Below are positions 1 to 6,589 of a stretch of DNA of 8,799 nt, one piece after another. The notes under the pieces were generated by a model. It made no database searches, had not been told where the DNA came from, and saw nothing but the letters and a program-made list of their open reading frames with translations. Positions within the stretch are counted from its first letter, which is position 1; the number at the start of each line of letters is the position of its first letter. Both the position numbers and the translations under genes were made by a program. This DNA is from Bacteroidota bacterium (GTDB taxonomy: Bacteria; Bacteroidota; Ignavibacteria; SZUA-365; JAADGX01): contig JALUUP010000368.1 in assembly GCA_027021285.1 (NCBI GenBank), forward strand, positions 1 through 8,799, read 5' to 3'.

Positions 1-37
1 CCGGAGTAATCGGCGCGCCACTCAGAAGTCCCGGCAT
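1..37 (-). CDS. Start of an unidentified gene, cut off by the left edge
   Basis: An ATG at 37-35 opens a frame that stays open to the window edge and reads MPGLLSGAPITP. It begins two bases after the carrier-protein stop (TAGCCATG). The same spacing occurs at the phosphoesterase/adenylation junction (TGACCATG), which suggests translational coupling. A purine-rich GGGAGGGGG stretch (plus-strand 47-55) lies 9 to 12 bases upstream and can act as ribosome binding site. Only 12 codons are visible, so no family can be named. By position it would be the next gene of the adenylation/carrier operon, and its product might use the carrier-bound aminoacyl group; that is inference from context only. Confidence 0.5.
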   Translation of the reverse strand, partial: MPGLLSGAPITP

Positions 38-39
38 GG

Positions 40-300
40 CTATCCGCCCCCTCCCAGCCGTTCGGCAACGTACCGCGCCAGGGTCTCGATGCTGCGGAAG
101 TTGGCGGCGTTGATGTCGGCGCGACGGACTTCGATGCCGAAGGCGGATTCGAGGAACAGAGTGGTGTTCACGATTCCAAGCGAGTCGATGAACCATTCTT
201 CCAGGAGGTTGGTCGAGAGAGTCAGTTCCGCGCCCGGTTGGGGGAATTCCCGCTCGATGAAATCTTTGATGCGCGCCGCGATGTCGGTGATATTGCTCAT
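40..300 (-). CDS. Standalone acyl/peptidyl carrier protein
   Basis: This 86-residue protein has the size and pattern of a freestanding acyl, D-alanyl or peptidyl carrier protein. The signature is DSLG at residues 39-42. Ser40 is the expected attachment site for 4'-phosphopantetheine, whose thiol carries an acyl or aminoacyl thioester. Acidic and hydrophobic residues around the site, and the following helix with IETLARYVAERL, fit a PP-binding four-helix bundle. The start codon overlaps the stop of the adenylation gene (ATGA, 4 bp), so the two are almost certainly co-translated and act as a pair: the enzyme loads the carrier. The C-terminal Gly4 tail is encoded by the purine run that may serve as ribosome binding site for the next gene. 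A fatty-acid AcpP role is less likely, because no fatty-acid synthesis genes are near and the Ser environment (WFIDSLG) differs from the usual DSLD. The substrate cannot be read from this protein. Confidence 0.92.
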   Translation of the reverse strand: MSNITDIAARIKDFIEREFPQPGAELTLSTNLLEEWFIDSLGIVNTTLFLESAFGIEVRRADINAANFRSIETLARYVAERLGGGG

Positions 301-1823
301 GAGTGTTCGCTGTCCGTGTATGATCGCAACGCGCCGCGATCGATTTTTCCGTTGGCGGTCAGTGGGAAGCGTTCGAGGTGGATCACTCGACGCGGCATCA
401 TGTAGGCTGGCAGGTAGTCCCGCGCTTTACGTCCGGCGTCTTCCTTCGGCTTCCGGTTAAAGGTCGTATAAAAGAGCAGGATTTCCTTCCTGGCATCATC
501 GTACACGGCGCAGCTCTGCGTTATCTCTTCAAGCAGGTTGAACGCCGCCTCGATTTCCCCCAGCTCTATTCTGTACCCCTGGCGCTTGATCTGGTGATCC
601 TTCCGACCGACCATGTATATCAGGTTGTCCTTCCCGGAGATGTAACCGAGGTCGCCGGTTTTGTAAACGATGGACCGGTACGCGCCTTGTGCCGGGCGCT
701 GTATGAACGCCTCCCGGGTGCGCTCGAGATCGTTCCAGTAACCAGGTGAAACGCCGATACCGCCCACGCAAATTTCCGCCACGGTGTCCGGTTCCGTTAC
801 GACATCCCCGTTCTCGTCCAAAAGAATGATTTCAGCATTCCGGCATGGAATCCCGAGGGGAACGTTCTCCAGATGCTCGAGTTCTTCCCCGAAAATCCAA
901 TAGATACAATCCACGGTAATTTCGGTCGGTCCATACAAGTTGGACAGCAGGGCGCGGGGAAGATGCTTCCTGAGATAGCGCAGCGTGTTGAGCGGCATGG
1001 CCTCGCCGGCAAAGAGCACCTTGGCAAGGCAGGAGAGATCGTAGTGGGAGAAAAGGTCCAGGCGGGTCATGCTCACGAGAACGGATGGCACGAAGAAAAT
1101 GAACGAAACCATGTTTTCCCTGATGTATTCCGCCAGTGTTGGAAGAAAGAGAAAGTGGTCCGTGCGCAGCAGGTGGAGCGTGCAACCCCTAGCCAGCATG
1201 AGATAGATATCCAGTACGGAGTTGTCGAAAAAGAACGGCGCCTGGCTGCCGATGATTTCTTCTCCCGTGACATCGTACGTCTCCACGACCCAGTCGATGT
1301 AGTTGATCACGCCCGCATTGGTGATCGTCACACCCTTTGGCGTGCCCGTCGTCCCAGAAGTGAAAATGATGTACAACGGATCGAGATTTATCCTTTGTTC
1401 AAGGCCGGCTGCGACGACTTCCTCCGCAAGCTCCAGGTCAACCGATGCCGCGAGTTCCTCCATGTTGCATTCACTGCCGGCGCAAGTGAAACCTTCCCCC
1501 GATGATTCGAGAACAAGATGTGGGCCGAGTTTATCCAGCATCTTCTTCTTTCTCGCCGGCGGAGAATCCACGTCGATGGGGACATAGATGTTTCCGCTGA
1601 GCTGGATGCCGAGGATGGCGACGACGGCGGGAATCGACTTGGGCATTGAAACGACAACCGGCATGTTGGTCGCGTTGAACGAAGTTCGCAGCCAGTACCC
1701 CAGGCAGATCGACCGGCGCCAGAGCTCGCCGAACGTGATACTCTCTTTGCCGTCCACGATTGCTGTCTTGTCGGGGAAGCGTTTGCGGGTATTGATGAGG
1801 TATTCTATGGCAAGTCGCTGCAT
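297..1823 (-). CDS. Standalone amino-acid adenylation enzyme (A-domain, DltA-like size)
   Basis: This 508-residue protein of the ANL adenylating superfamily would form an aminoacyl-AMP and transfer the aminoacyl group to the adjacent carrier protein. Visible core motifs: A3 phosphate loop TSGTTGTPKG at 155-164, A5 YGPTE at 297-301, A7 YKTGD at 387-391, A8 GRKDHQIKRQGYRIELGE at 406-423, and A10 NGKIDR with catalytic Lys493. Asp200 in FFFDNSVLD matches the residue that binds the substrate amino group in GrsA and DltA, so an amino acid rather than a fatty or aryl acid is expected. My hand alignment to GrsA gives a pocket code near D-N-L-F-L-A-L-V-D-K, which I cannot assign. No condensation or thioesterase domain is fused. 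The ATG at 1823 was chosen because it follows the phosphoesterase stop by two bases (TGACCATG) and begins the conserved N-terminus. An in-frame GTG at 1925 would add 34 residues overlapping the upstream gene. No strong Shine-Dalgarno is visible, which fits coupling. Confidence 0.93.
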   Translation of the reverse strand: MQRLAIEYLINTRKRFPDKTAIVDGKESITFGELWRRSICLGYWLRTSFNATNMPVVVSMPKSIPAVVAILGIQLSGNIYVPIDVDSPPARKKKMLDKLGPHLVLESSGEGFTCAGSECNMEELAASVDLELAEEVVAAGLEQRINLDPLYIIFTSGTTGTPKGVTITNAGVINYIDWVVETYDVTGEEIIGSQAPFFFDNSVLDIYLMLARGCTLHLLRTDHFLFLPTLAEYIRENMVSFIFFVPSVLVSMTRLDLFSHYDLSCLAKVLFAGEAMPLNTLRYLRKHLPRALLSNLYGPTEITVDCIYWIFGEELEHLENVPLGIPCRNAEIILLDENGDVVTEPDTVAEICVGGIGVSPGYWNDLERTREAFIQRPAQGAYRSIVYKTGDLGYISGKDNLIYMVGRKDHQIKRQGYRIELGEIEAAFNLLEEITQSCAVYDDARKEILLFYTTFNRKPKEDAGRKARDYLPAYMMPRRVIHLERFPLTANGKIDRGALRSYTDSEHS

Positions 1824-1825
1824 GG

Positions 1826-2866
1826 TCAGGCGGTCGCAGTTCGGGTGCGGGAAAAGAATGCCCGGCTGAATTGAACGATCATTCCTTCCGGGACGAGCGC
1901 GGACAACGCTGAAACGACGTCGCACGGCGGTGGTCCGTCATTGCTTCCGGGCGAAGGCTTGAAACGCACCACGGCGCGTTCTGGCAGGCGGGACAATTGA
2001 TCCCGCACCAGCGCTTTCCATGAGATAATATCCTTGTGAGCAGGAAGAACGATATCGCGCATGGGTCGCGCGGGCAGACTGATGAATCGTTGCGCCAACC
2101 TCCACGACACGGTTGACGCGTCAAACGTAAACTCCAGTTCGCAGAAACCCTTCTCTTCATCTCTTTCGGCAAATGAAGTCCGCTCGGTCGAGCCGGGATA
2201 AATGACCGGTGTGGCGCCGGTGGCATGGCGTGCCGTCAACGTCTGCCGACGGTGGATGTGTCCCGAAAGCGCCGCGTGAAACTCCGCAGGTATGTCTCTC
2301 ATCCTGATGACATCCGTTCCGTTTCTGAAGGTGAAATTTCCCGGACCCACCGTGGCGCCCTCGACCGCCTGGTGGAAACACAACAGCCTGAGATCCGCCT
2401 CGGCATCCGACCAGCCGGTCTGTCCCAGGATGGCCGGAAACCGCGCGCGAACGTCGTGCCGCTGGAATGGAAAGCCGGAAAAGGAAACGTCGGCGTTGGA
2501 GAGAGAAAGCGTTATTGTTTTCGGTTCGTCGAACACGTGGATGTTCGGATGACCCAGGAGCAGCGAAGAAGGGAGGCGACTTCGTTCGTGATTTCCGGGC
2601 ACGAGGACGAGCGGGATGCCCGTTTCGGCGAATTCCAGGAGAGCGTTATATGTTTTGTCAATGACTGGAGCGGGAACGTTGCTTCTGAAAAAGAGGTCGC
2701 CGCCGTGGACGACGACGTCGGGCCTTGAGCGCCGGGCATGGGAAATGATGCGGTGGAAGTTGTCGAAGAAATCCTGGCCCCGTCGCGCTTTCCGTACCCG
2801 GGGGCGCACGGGGAAATCAAATCCGAGATGGGTATCGGCGAAAAAGAGGAGCTTGATTCCTTTCAC
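1826..2866 (-). CDS. SbcD/Mre11-like metallophosphoesterase (putative DNA exonuclease)
   Basis: This 346-residue calcineurin-like phosphoesterase resembles the SbcD/Mre11/YhaO nuclease group. The metal-ligand motifs appear in order: D11-x-H13 (ADTHLG), GGD57 (VHGGDLFF), GN92H93E (VPGNHE), H165 (CFHQAVEG) and GH203IH205. These would hold the two-metal centre (usually Mn2+). The remaining ~120 residues form a less conserved cap or DNA-binding-like C-terminal part. SbcD works with the SMC-like ATPase SbcC in cleaving DNA ends and hairpins, but no SbcC partner is encoded here. The gene sits 68 bp after the YecH-like gene and 2 bp before the adenylation gene, an odd place for a repair nuclease. 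It could be a DNA-directed enzyme or a phosphodiesterase reused in this pathway; the sequence does not decide. It starts with GTG at 2866, and the upstream Shine-Dalgarno is weak. Confidence 0.88.
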   Translation of the reverse strand: MKGIKLLFFADTHLGFDFPVRPRVRKARRGQDFFDNFHRIISHARRSRPDVVVHGGDLFFRSNVPAPVIDKTYNALLEFAETGIPLVLVPGNHERSRLPSSLLLGHPNIHVFDEPKTITLSLSNADVSFSGFPFQRHDVRARFPAILGQTGWSDAEADLRLLCFHQAVEGATVGPGNFTFRNGTDVIRMRDIPAEFHAALSGHIHRRQTLTARHATGATPVIYPGSTERTSFAERDEEKGFCELEFTFDASTVSWRLAQRFISLPARPMRDIVLPAHKDIISWKALVRDQLSRLPERAVVRFKPSPGSNDGPPPCDVVSALSALVPEGMIVQFSRAFFSRTRTATA

Positions 2867-2934
2867 TGTTCAGGCAACACATCCAGGACAAGGCCAAACC
2901 CCGACCGGTATTCATTGGAACAACCCGGCGGGTG

Positions 2935-3180
2935 TCAGTCATCCATGCATATGTTTTCTTTGTTCAGTGTAACGTGGAAATCGGTCAGGCGTATTTTATC
3001 CCTGCTGACAAGGAACGTGATAATCTCGTCGATGCTGTATTCTTCCTTCGTGCAATTCGTGAAACGCGCATCGGCGCCGAACTTCTGCACGATCCTTTCC
3101 TTGAATGCGGCAAACGTCAGCAGCTCGTCGGACTCCTCGACTAATGAAAAGATTTCGTGAGCATGTATGATTTCCTGCAT
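2935..3180 (-). CDS. YecH/DUF2492-family putative metal-binding small protein
   Basis: This 81-residue protein matches what I remember of the YecH family (DUF2492, about 80 residues). It begins with a short lead to HAHE (residues 6-9), then an ARFTNC segment in the middle, a helix like SIDEIITFLVSRDKI, and a terminal ENIC near the end. The conserved His and Cys residues led to the family being described as probable metal-binding; no biochemical function is established. I chose the ATG at 3180 because the family homology begins there and AAGGA lies 8 bases upstream. The frame extends to 3270, but the extra 30 residues (Ser/Asn-rich) lie in AT-rich intergenic sequence. The gene is visibly lower in GC than its neighbours. 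It stands first in the downstream gene group, 68 bp before the phosphoesterase, after a plausible promoter. Family assignment is from memory of the motif pattern and needs a profile search. Confidence 0.78.
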   Translation of the reverse strand: MQEIIHAHEIFSLVEESDELLTFAAFKERIVQKFGADARFTNCTKEEYSIDEIITFLVSRDKIRLTDFHVTLNKENICMDD

Positions 3181-3194
3181 TTGCTGATTCCTTG

Positions 3195-3208
3195 TAATAA
3201 CATTATTA
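3195..3208. promoter_or_regulatory. AT-rich inverted repeat upstream of the YecH-like gene
   Basis: TAATAA-CA-TTATTA is a perfect 6-bp inverted repeat with a 2-bp centre. It lies 15 to 28 bases before the YecH-like start codon, around where transcription from the candidate promoter at 3214-3243 would begin. That position would suit a repressor operator. No regulator is known, and AT-rich palindromes of this length also arise by chance. Confidence 0.25.
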
Positions 3209-3213
3209 GAACT

Positions 3214-3243
3214 ACTAAAAAAGACATCGAATGAATTTGTCAA
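3214..3243 (-). promoter_or_regulatory. Candidate sigma-70-type promoter for the YecH-led gene group
   Basis: On the minus strand a perfect TTGACA (3238-3243) is followed after 18 bases by TTTAGT (3214-3219), a weak -10 element; TTTTAG with a 17-base spacer is the alternative. Transcription would start near 3205, leaving a short leader with AAGGA before the ATG at 3180. The surrounding DNA is AT-rich, as expected for a promoter. The poor -10 keeps confidence low. Confidence 0.35.
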
Positions 3244-3290
3244 ATGTAAAGAATTGCGCGTGGTTTTCATAACAATACAAACGGGGAGCA

Positions 3291-3346
3291 GGGCGTTTGA
3301 ACGTTGGAACGTTAGAAAGTTAAAACGTTTGCACGTTGGAAGGTAT
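3291..3346. repeat. Degenerate 8-bp tandem repeat, consensus GAACGTTN
   Basis: Seven consecutive octamers can be laid out in register: GGGCGTTT, GAACGTTG, GAACGTTA, GAAAGTTA, AAACGTTT, GCACGTTG and GAAGGTAT. The middle five are good matches and the outer two are decayed. The core AACGTT is itself a palindrome. The array lies in the 279-bp intergenic stretch between the aminotransferase and the YecH-like gene. From memory, AACGTT-type short arrays turn up in intergenic DNA of several deltaproteobacterial genomes, but I cannot verify that here. Units are far too short and lack spacers for a CRISPR array. Confidence 0.75.
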
Positions 3347-3384
3347 TCCCCACGTATGAATCCGTGAACTCTCTTTGCACAGTA

Positions 3385-3398
3385 ATACGAAACCGTAT
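3385..3398. repeat. Short inverted repeat ATACG-AAAC-CGTAT
   Basis: This is a perfect 5-bp stem with a 4-base centre, located 62 bases downstream of the aminotransferase stop on the minus strand. It has no following T-run, so it is not a convincing intrinsic terminator on either strand. It could be an operator half-pair, an RNA 3'-end structure or chance. Confidence 0.25.
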
Positions 3399-3437
3399 CC
3401 GTCAGTTGGAAAATGCACTTAGCATTACTCTACCGTC

Positions 3438-3451
3438 GTCCGTCGTCGGAC
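3438..3451. repeat. Palindrome GTCCG-TCGT-CGGAC just after the aminotransferase stop
   Basis: This perfect 5-bp inverted repeat with a 4-base centre begins 9 bases after the aminotransferase stop (minus strand). It could fold as an mRNA 3'-end hairpin, although no T-tract follows, so it is a poor intrinsic terminator. The same GTCCG-N4-CGGAC pattern occurs in the divergent intergenic region at 6604-6617, upstream of the same two-gene unit. A shared regulator site is therefore an alternative reading. Confidence 0.4.
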
Positions 3452-3459
3452 CTGTTAAT

Positions 3460-4785
3460 TCACGCATGTACAGGGTGTTTCCCTTCCCGTATTTGGTCGA
3501 GGTAGCGCCCCAGGTTACTGACGCCCTCTATGATGAGGCCGCAATGCTTGCTGAAGAATGATGCTTCTTCCTGTGGTGACGTTGGCGGATCGTCGTGCCA
3601 TGCATCGAGGACCGCGTCACCGTCGTAATCGACGAAGCTTGCGCGAACAGCGAAGTCGTCGTCCCGCAACAACAGACTATCGCCGGGGAGCATGGCGACG
3701 TGTTCCACCTTGATCAAATCCTCGCAGAACTCTGTGCTGGATGCAATACCGGCGTCGGCGAAACCCTCGCGGTAGGAATTGAAATCAACGAACAGGTAAA
3801 AGGCTCCTCCCGGCGTGGTGGCATGAACACCTGGCAGGTCGTTGAACAGTGCCGCGGTTTTTCTGCCCACGAATGCGTTGAGGGCCGTGCAATCCCGGAT
3901 ATACGTTTCGACGTCCGCGTCGAGCGAATACGCGGAAAGAGCAGCGTACTGGATGGGCTCGGCCACGCAGGAATAGGTCGAGCCCGCGATCTTCAGGATG
4001 TTCCTGACCAGTTCTGTCGGCTCTTGCGGAAAGATCCCCACCCCGAACCGATAACCACCGCTGGAACGATCCTTGGACATCCCGCCCGTAACAATCGTTC
4101 CTTCGGGATATACTTGCATGGTGCTGACAAACGCATCTGCGTCGAAGCTTGTGCGTGCGTAGATTTCATCGGAAATCACGACCACCTTGTTCCGGCGGCA
4201 CACGTCCGCAACGGCCTCCAGCTCTTCCCGCGAATACACGGCGCCTGTCGGATTGTTGGGGTGGTTGAGAATGAGAATGCGTTGCTTCTCCTTCGCCTGC
4301 CCGATGCCGCGGAGAAGCGCGTCCGGTGTCAACTTGTATTGATCCTTGGCCTGGAGCCTGAGTGATATCACTTCCTTCTTTAGAATATTTGCCTGTGGAA
4401 GGTACGAGACCCAGGAAGGTGTGGGAATAATGAGCGATCCCTGGACAACGGCGAGGATCATGGAAATCATCTCCTTGCTGCCCGGACTGACGACCACCTT
4501 CTCCGCACCGCAAGTAATACCGAAGACTTCACGGTAGTAGTGCGCGATGACTTCCCGCAACTCGGGCAACCCCGCCGTGGGGAGGTAATCATGCTTGTCG
4601 GCGTTTGCGATGAGCGCTTCCACGACCGGCGGCGGCGGAGAAAACGGCGACTGTCCGAAAGCAAAGTGATGGTAGGGCCGATGACAACCCATTGCTCGGC
4701 ACCGTTGCCGATACGCCCTGATCTGGTCGTTGATGCGCAGGTTGGCGGGGATCTGGATCGCGTCCAGGTGTCGTTCTAAATACAT
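3460..4785 (-). CDS. PLP-dependent class I/II aminotransferase (fold type I)
   Basis: This 441-residue pyridoxal-phosphate enzyme of the aspartate aminotransferase superfamily would move an amino group between an amino acid and a 2-oxo acid in the cytoplasm. Visible features: YLPTAGLPELRE at 68-79 (cofactor/substrate region), HPNNPTG at 175-181, ISDEIYA with Asp206 expected to bind the pyridine nitrogen, GGMSKD with Lys238 as Schiff-base lysine, and GGYRFG with Arg246 expected to contact the phosphate. The protein is about 40 residues longer than a typical member. The extra length is in the C-terminal part, where DYDGDAVLDAW is followed by an insert before the last helix; I think one known subfamily shares this. 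It lies 54 bp behind the Rieske/FMN gene and was probably transcribed with it. AAGGAGG (plus-strand 4797-4803) lies 11 bases before the ATG. Substrate is unknown; aspartate or a dedicated pathway amino acid are both possible. Confidence 0.92.
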   Translation of the reverse strand: MYLERHLDAIQIPANLRINDQIRAYRQRCRAMGCHRPYHHFAFGQSPFSPPPPVVEALIANADKHDYLPTAGLPELREVIAHYYREVFGITCGAEKVVVSPGSKEMISMILAVVQGSLIIPTPSWVSYLPQANILKKEVISLRLQAKDQYKLTPDALLRGIGQAKEKQRILILNHPNNPTGAVYSREELEAVADVCRRNKVVVISDEIYARTSFDADAFVSTMQVYPEGTIVTGGMSKDRSSGGYRFGVGIFPQEPTELVRNILKIAGSTYSCVAEPIQYAALSAYSLDADVETYIRDCTALNAFVGRKTAALFNDLPGVHATTPGGAFYLFVDFNSYREGFADAGIASSTEFCEDLIKVEHVAMLPGDSLLLRDDDFAVRASFVDYDGDAVLDAWHDDPPTSPQEEASFFSKHCGLIIEGVSNLGRYLDQIREGKHPVHA

Positions 4786-4796
4786 GCTGCTTGGAG

Positions 4797-4803
4797 CCTC
4801 CTT
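4797..4803 (-). promoter_or_regulatory. Ribosome binding site of the aminotransferase
   Basis: AAGGAGG on the minus strand is a full-strength Shine-Dalgarno sequence. It sits 11 bases before the ATG at 4785, somewhat further than the usual 5 to 9. It fixes the start of the aminotransferase within the 54-bp gap behind the Rieske/FMN gene. Confidence 0.7.
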
Positions 4804-4839
4804 CTTGATTTGAGATTTATCCGCGGATGTCTTTCCCGT

Positions 4840-6501
4840 TCACGTTGATGACGATGTTGTCAACGGTGTAACACCGGCGTACCGGATACCGGTGAGGTAT
4901 GCGATGTCGCGATTCCACGTAGTAAGATCGTCGTCGGTAAACTCCCGGAAGGAGGAATGCCCGCAGGCACGGGCAAGGACTTTCATGAGATGAGTGGTGG
5001 CGTCCAGGTAATTGTAGAGTTGCTGAGCGGAAATCTCGATCGACAACCGCGAGCGAAGTTCATCCTTCTGGGTAGCGATACCCACGGGGCAGTTGTTTGT
5101 GTGGCAGGCGCGCATGGCAAGGCATCCGATTGCCTGCATCGCGGAGTTGGCGATAGCAACGCCGTCCGCGCCCAGTGCCAGGGCCTTGACGAAATCGGAT
5201 TCCGTGCGCAAACCGCCGGTAATGATCAGCGTGATACCGTCGGCTCCTCGCGTATCGAGATGTTTTCGTGCCCTGGCCAGCGCTGCCATTGTAGGTACCG
5301 AGATATTATTCTTGAAGATGTTCGGAGCGGCCCCGGTTCCGCCTCCGCGCCCGTCGAGAATGATGTAGTCAACGCCGACGGCCAGAGCGAAATCGATGTC
5401 TTTCTCGATGTGCTGGGCGGACATCTTGAATCCGACGGGAATTCCGCCGGTGCGCTCCCGCACTTCGTCCGCGATGCGCCGGAAATCGGACACCGATGCC
5501 AGGTCGGGAAAGCGGGCCGGACTGACGGCGGGCTCACCGGGTTTCAATCCCCGTACCGCGGCAATTTCCGGACTGACCTTGTCGCCGGGAAGATGGCCGC
5601 CGGTGCCGGTCTTGGCGCCCTGTCCTGCCTTGAAGTGAAAAGCCTGGCAGCGCTCCGCCTTGTCCAGGCTCCAGCCGAATTTTCCGGATGCGAGTTCGTA
5701 GAAGTACCGGGAGTTTTCCTGCTGTTCCTCCGGCAACATGCCGCCCTCCCCGGAACAGATGCCTGTGCCCGCCATTTCCGCGCCCCGCGCCAGGGCGATC
5801 TTCGCCTCTGCGCTCAGGGCGCCAAAGCTCATATCGCTGACGAACAGAGGAATGTCCAGGTGCAACGGCTTGCGGGCGTTCGGACCGATAACAAGGCCCG
5901 TGTCCACCTCGGCTTCATCGTCCAGGGGGAGACGGGCCAACTGGGCGGTGACGATCTGGATGTCATCCCATCGCGGGAGCTCGGTCAGGGGTACGCCCAT
6001 GGCCGAAACCGGTCCGTGATGGCCAATGCCCCGTACACCGCTCCTGGCAAGCTGCCGGATGTAATTGTTCCCGGGTTCTTCCGGCGTGCCGTGGATATCG
6101 GCATGCAAACCCTGGTACGCGTCCCGCTTGTACGGTTGTGGATTTTCACGAGCCCAGGTGCCGACTTCTTCTTCATCCACGAACACCGCGTCGGACGCTT
6201 CGTCGATCCAGGCGGAAAACATGGGGAGCGCTTCGGCGTTGTTGTACTCGCTCACACCGGAGTCATAACGGTAATCCCAGTAATGAACACCGCAGACCAG
6301 GTTGTGACCGTCGATGTATCCGTCGGACAGGAGGGCTCCCCTGTGCAAGCAGCGCCCATAGAGGACGGAAACATCGTTGTCGTAGCGAATCACGACGAGG
6401 TCAACATCGGCGACGCACGCGTACGCAGGGGTGCGATCTTTCAGCGTGCTCCAACCGGCGACCTTGGCTCGATTCTCAGGCAGCGCATCTTTTTGTGGCA
6501 T
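4840..6501 (-). CDS. Rieske [2Fe-2S] and FMN-binding glutamate-synthase-like fusion protein
   Basis: This 553-residue redox enzyme has two recognisable parts. Residues ~10-115 form a Rieske domain with C51-L-H53 and C70-G-V-H73, spaced C-x-H-x16-C-x2-H to bind a [2Fe-2S] cluster. Residues ~210-480 form a GltB-type FMN (beta/alpha) barrel: SFGALSAEAK at 225-234, LDGRGGGTGAAP at 382-393, TGGLRTESD at 428-436, and C460-x5-C466-x4-C471 (CHTNNCPVGIATQ), the expected [3Fe-4S] ligands. The glutaminase domain of true GltB is absent, so ammonia would not come from glutamine on this chain. Electrons plausibly enter through the Rieske cluster and reach FMN to reduce an imine or similar bond; this is inference. 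Related FMN proteins include N-methylglutamate synthase subunits. The ATG at 6501 was chosen because GGGAG lies 7 bases before it; a GTG at 6531 and ATGs at 6519 and 6507 are in-frame alternatives. The aminotransferase follows 54 bp on. Confidence 0.92.
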   Translation of the reverse strand: MPQKDALPENRAKVAGWSTLKDRTPAYACVADVDLVVIRYDNDVSVLYGRCLHRGALLSDGYIDGHNLVCGVHYWDYRYDSGVSEYNNAEALPMFSAWIDEASDAVFVDEEEVGTWARENPQPYKRDAYQGLHADIHGTPEEPGNNYIRQLARSGVRGIGHHGPVSAMGVPLTELPRWDDIQIVTAQLARLPLDDEAEVDTGLVIGPNARKPLHLDIPLFVSDMSFGALSAEAKIALARGAEMAGTGICSGEGGMLPEEQQENSRYFYELASGKFGWSLDKAERCQAFHFKAGQGAKTGTGGHLPGDKVSPEIAAVRGLKPGEPAVSPARFPDLASVSDFRRIADEVRERTGGIPVGFKMSAQHIEKDIDFALAVGVDYIILDGRGGGTGAAPNIFKNNISVPTMAALARARKHLDTRGADGITLIITGGLRTESDFVKALALGADGVAIANSAMQAIGCLAMRACHTNNCPVGIATQKDELRSRLSIEISAQQLYNYLDATTHLMKVLARACGHSSFREFTDDDLTTWNRDIAYLTGIRYAGVTPLTTSSST

Positions 6502-6589
6502 AAGCATTCTCCCGATCATATGTCGAATCACTGTAATACCTGTAAACGGGCGTATTTGCCGTTACCGGAAGTATGAATGTAGCATAAGG

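Noticed and set aside
1824..1925. An N-terminal extension of the adenylation enzyme from a GTG at 1925
   Set aside because: It would overlap the phosphoesterase by about 100 bases and add 34 Arg-rich residues lacking similarity to the family, while the ATG at 1823 fits the coupled junction and conserved N-terminus.
3181..3270. A 30-residue N-terminal extension of the YecH-like protein
   Set aside because: The stretch is AT-rich, Ser/Asn-rich, contains the candidate promoter, and the downstream ATG has its own AAGGA at suitable spacing with the family motif beginning right after.
3291..3346. The AACGTT array as a CRISPR
   Set aside because: Units are 8 bp and contiguous, without unique spacers or cas genes.
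4957..6576. A long open frame (539 codons) on the plus strand opposite the Rieske/FMN gene
   Set aside because: It is an antisense shadow: the minus-strand frame has intact family motifs across its whole length, whereas the plus-strand translation shows no recognisable domain and skewed composition.
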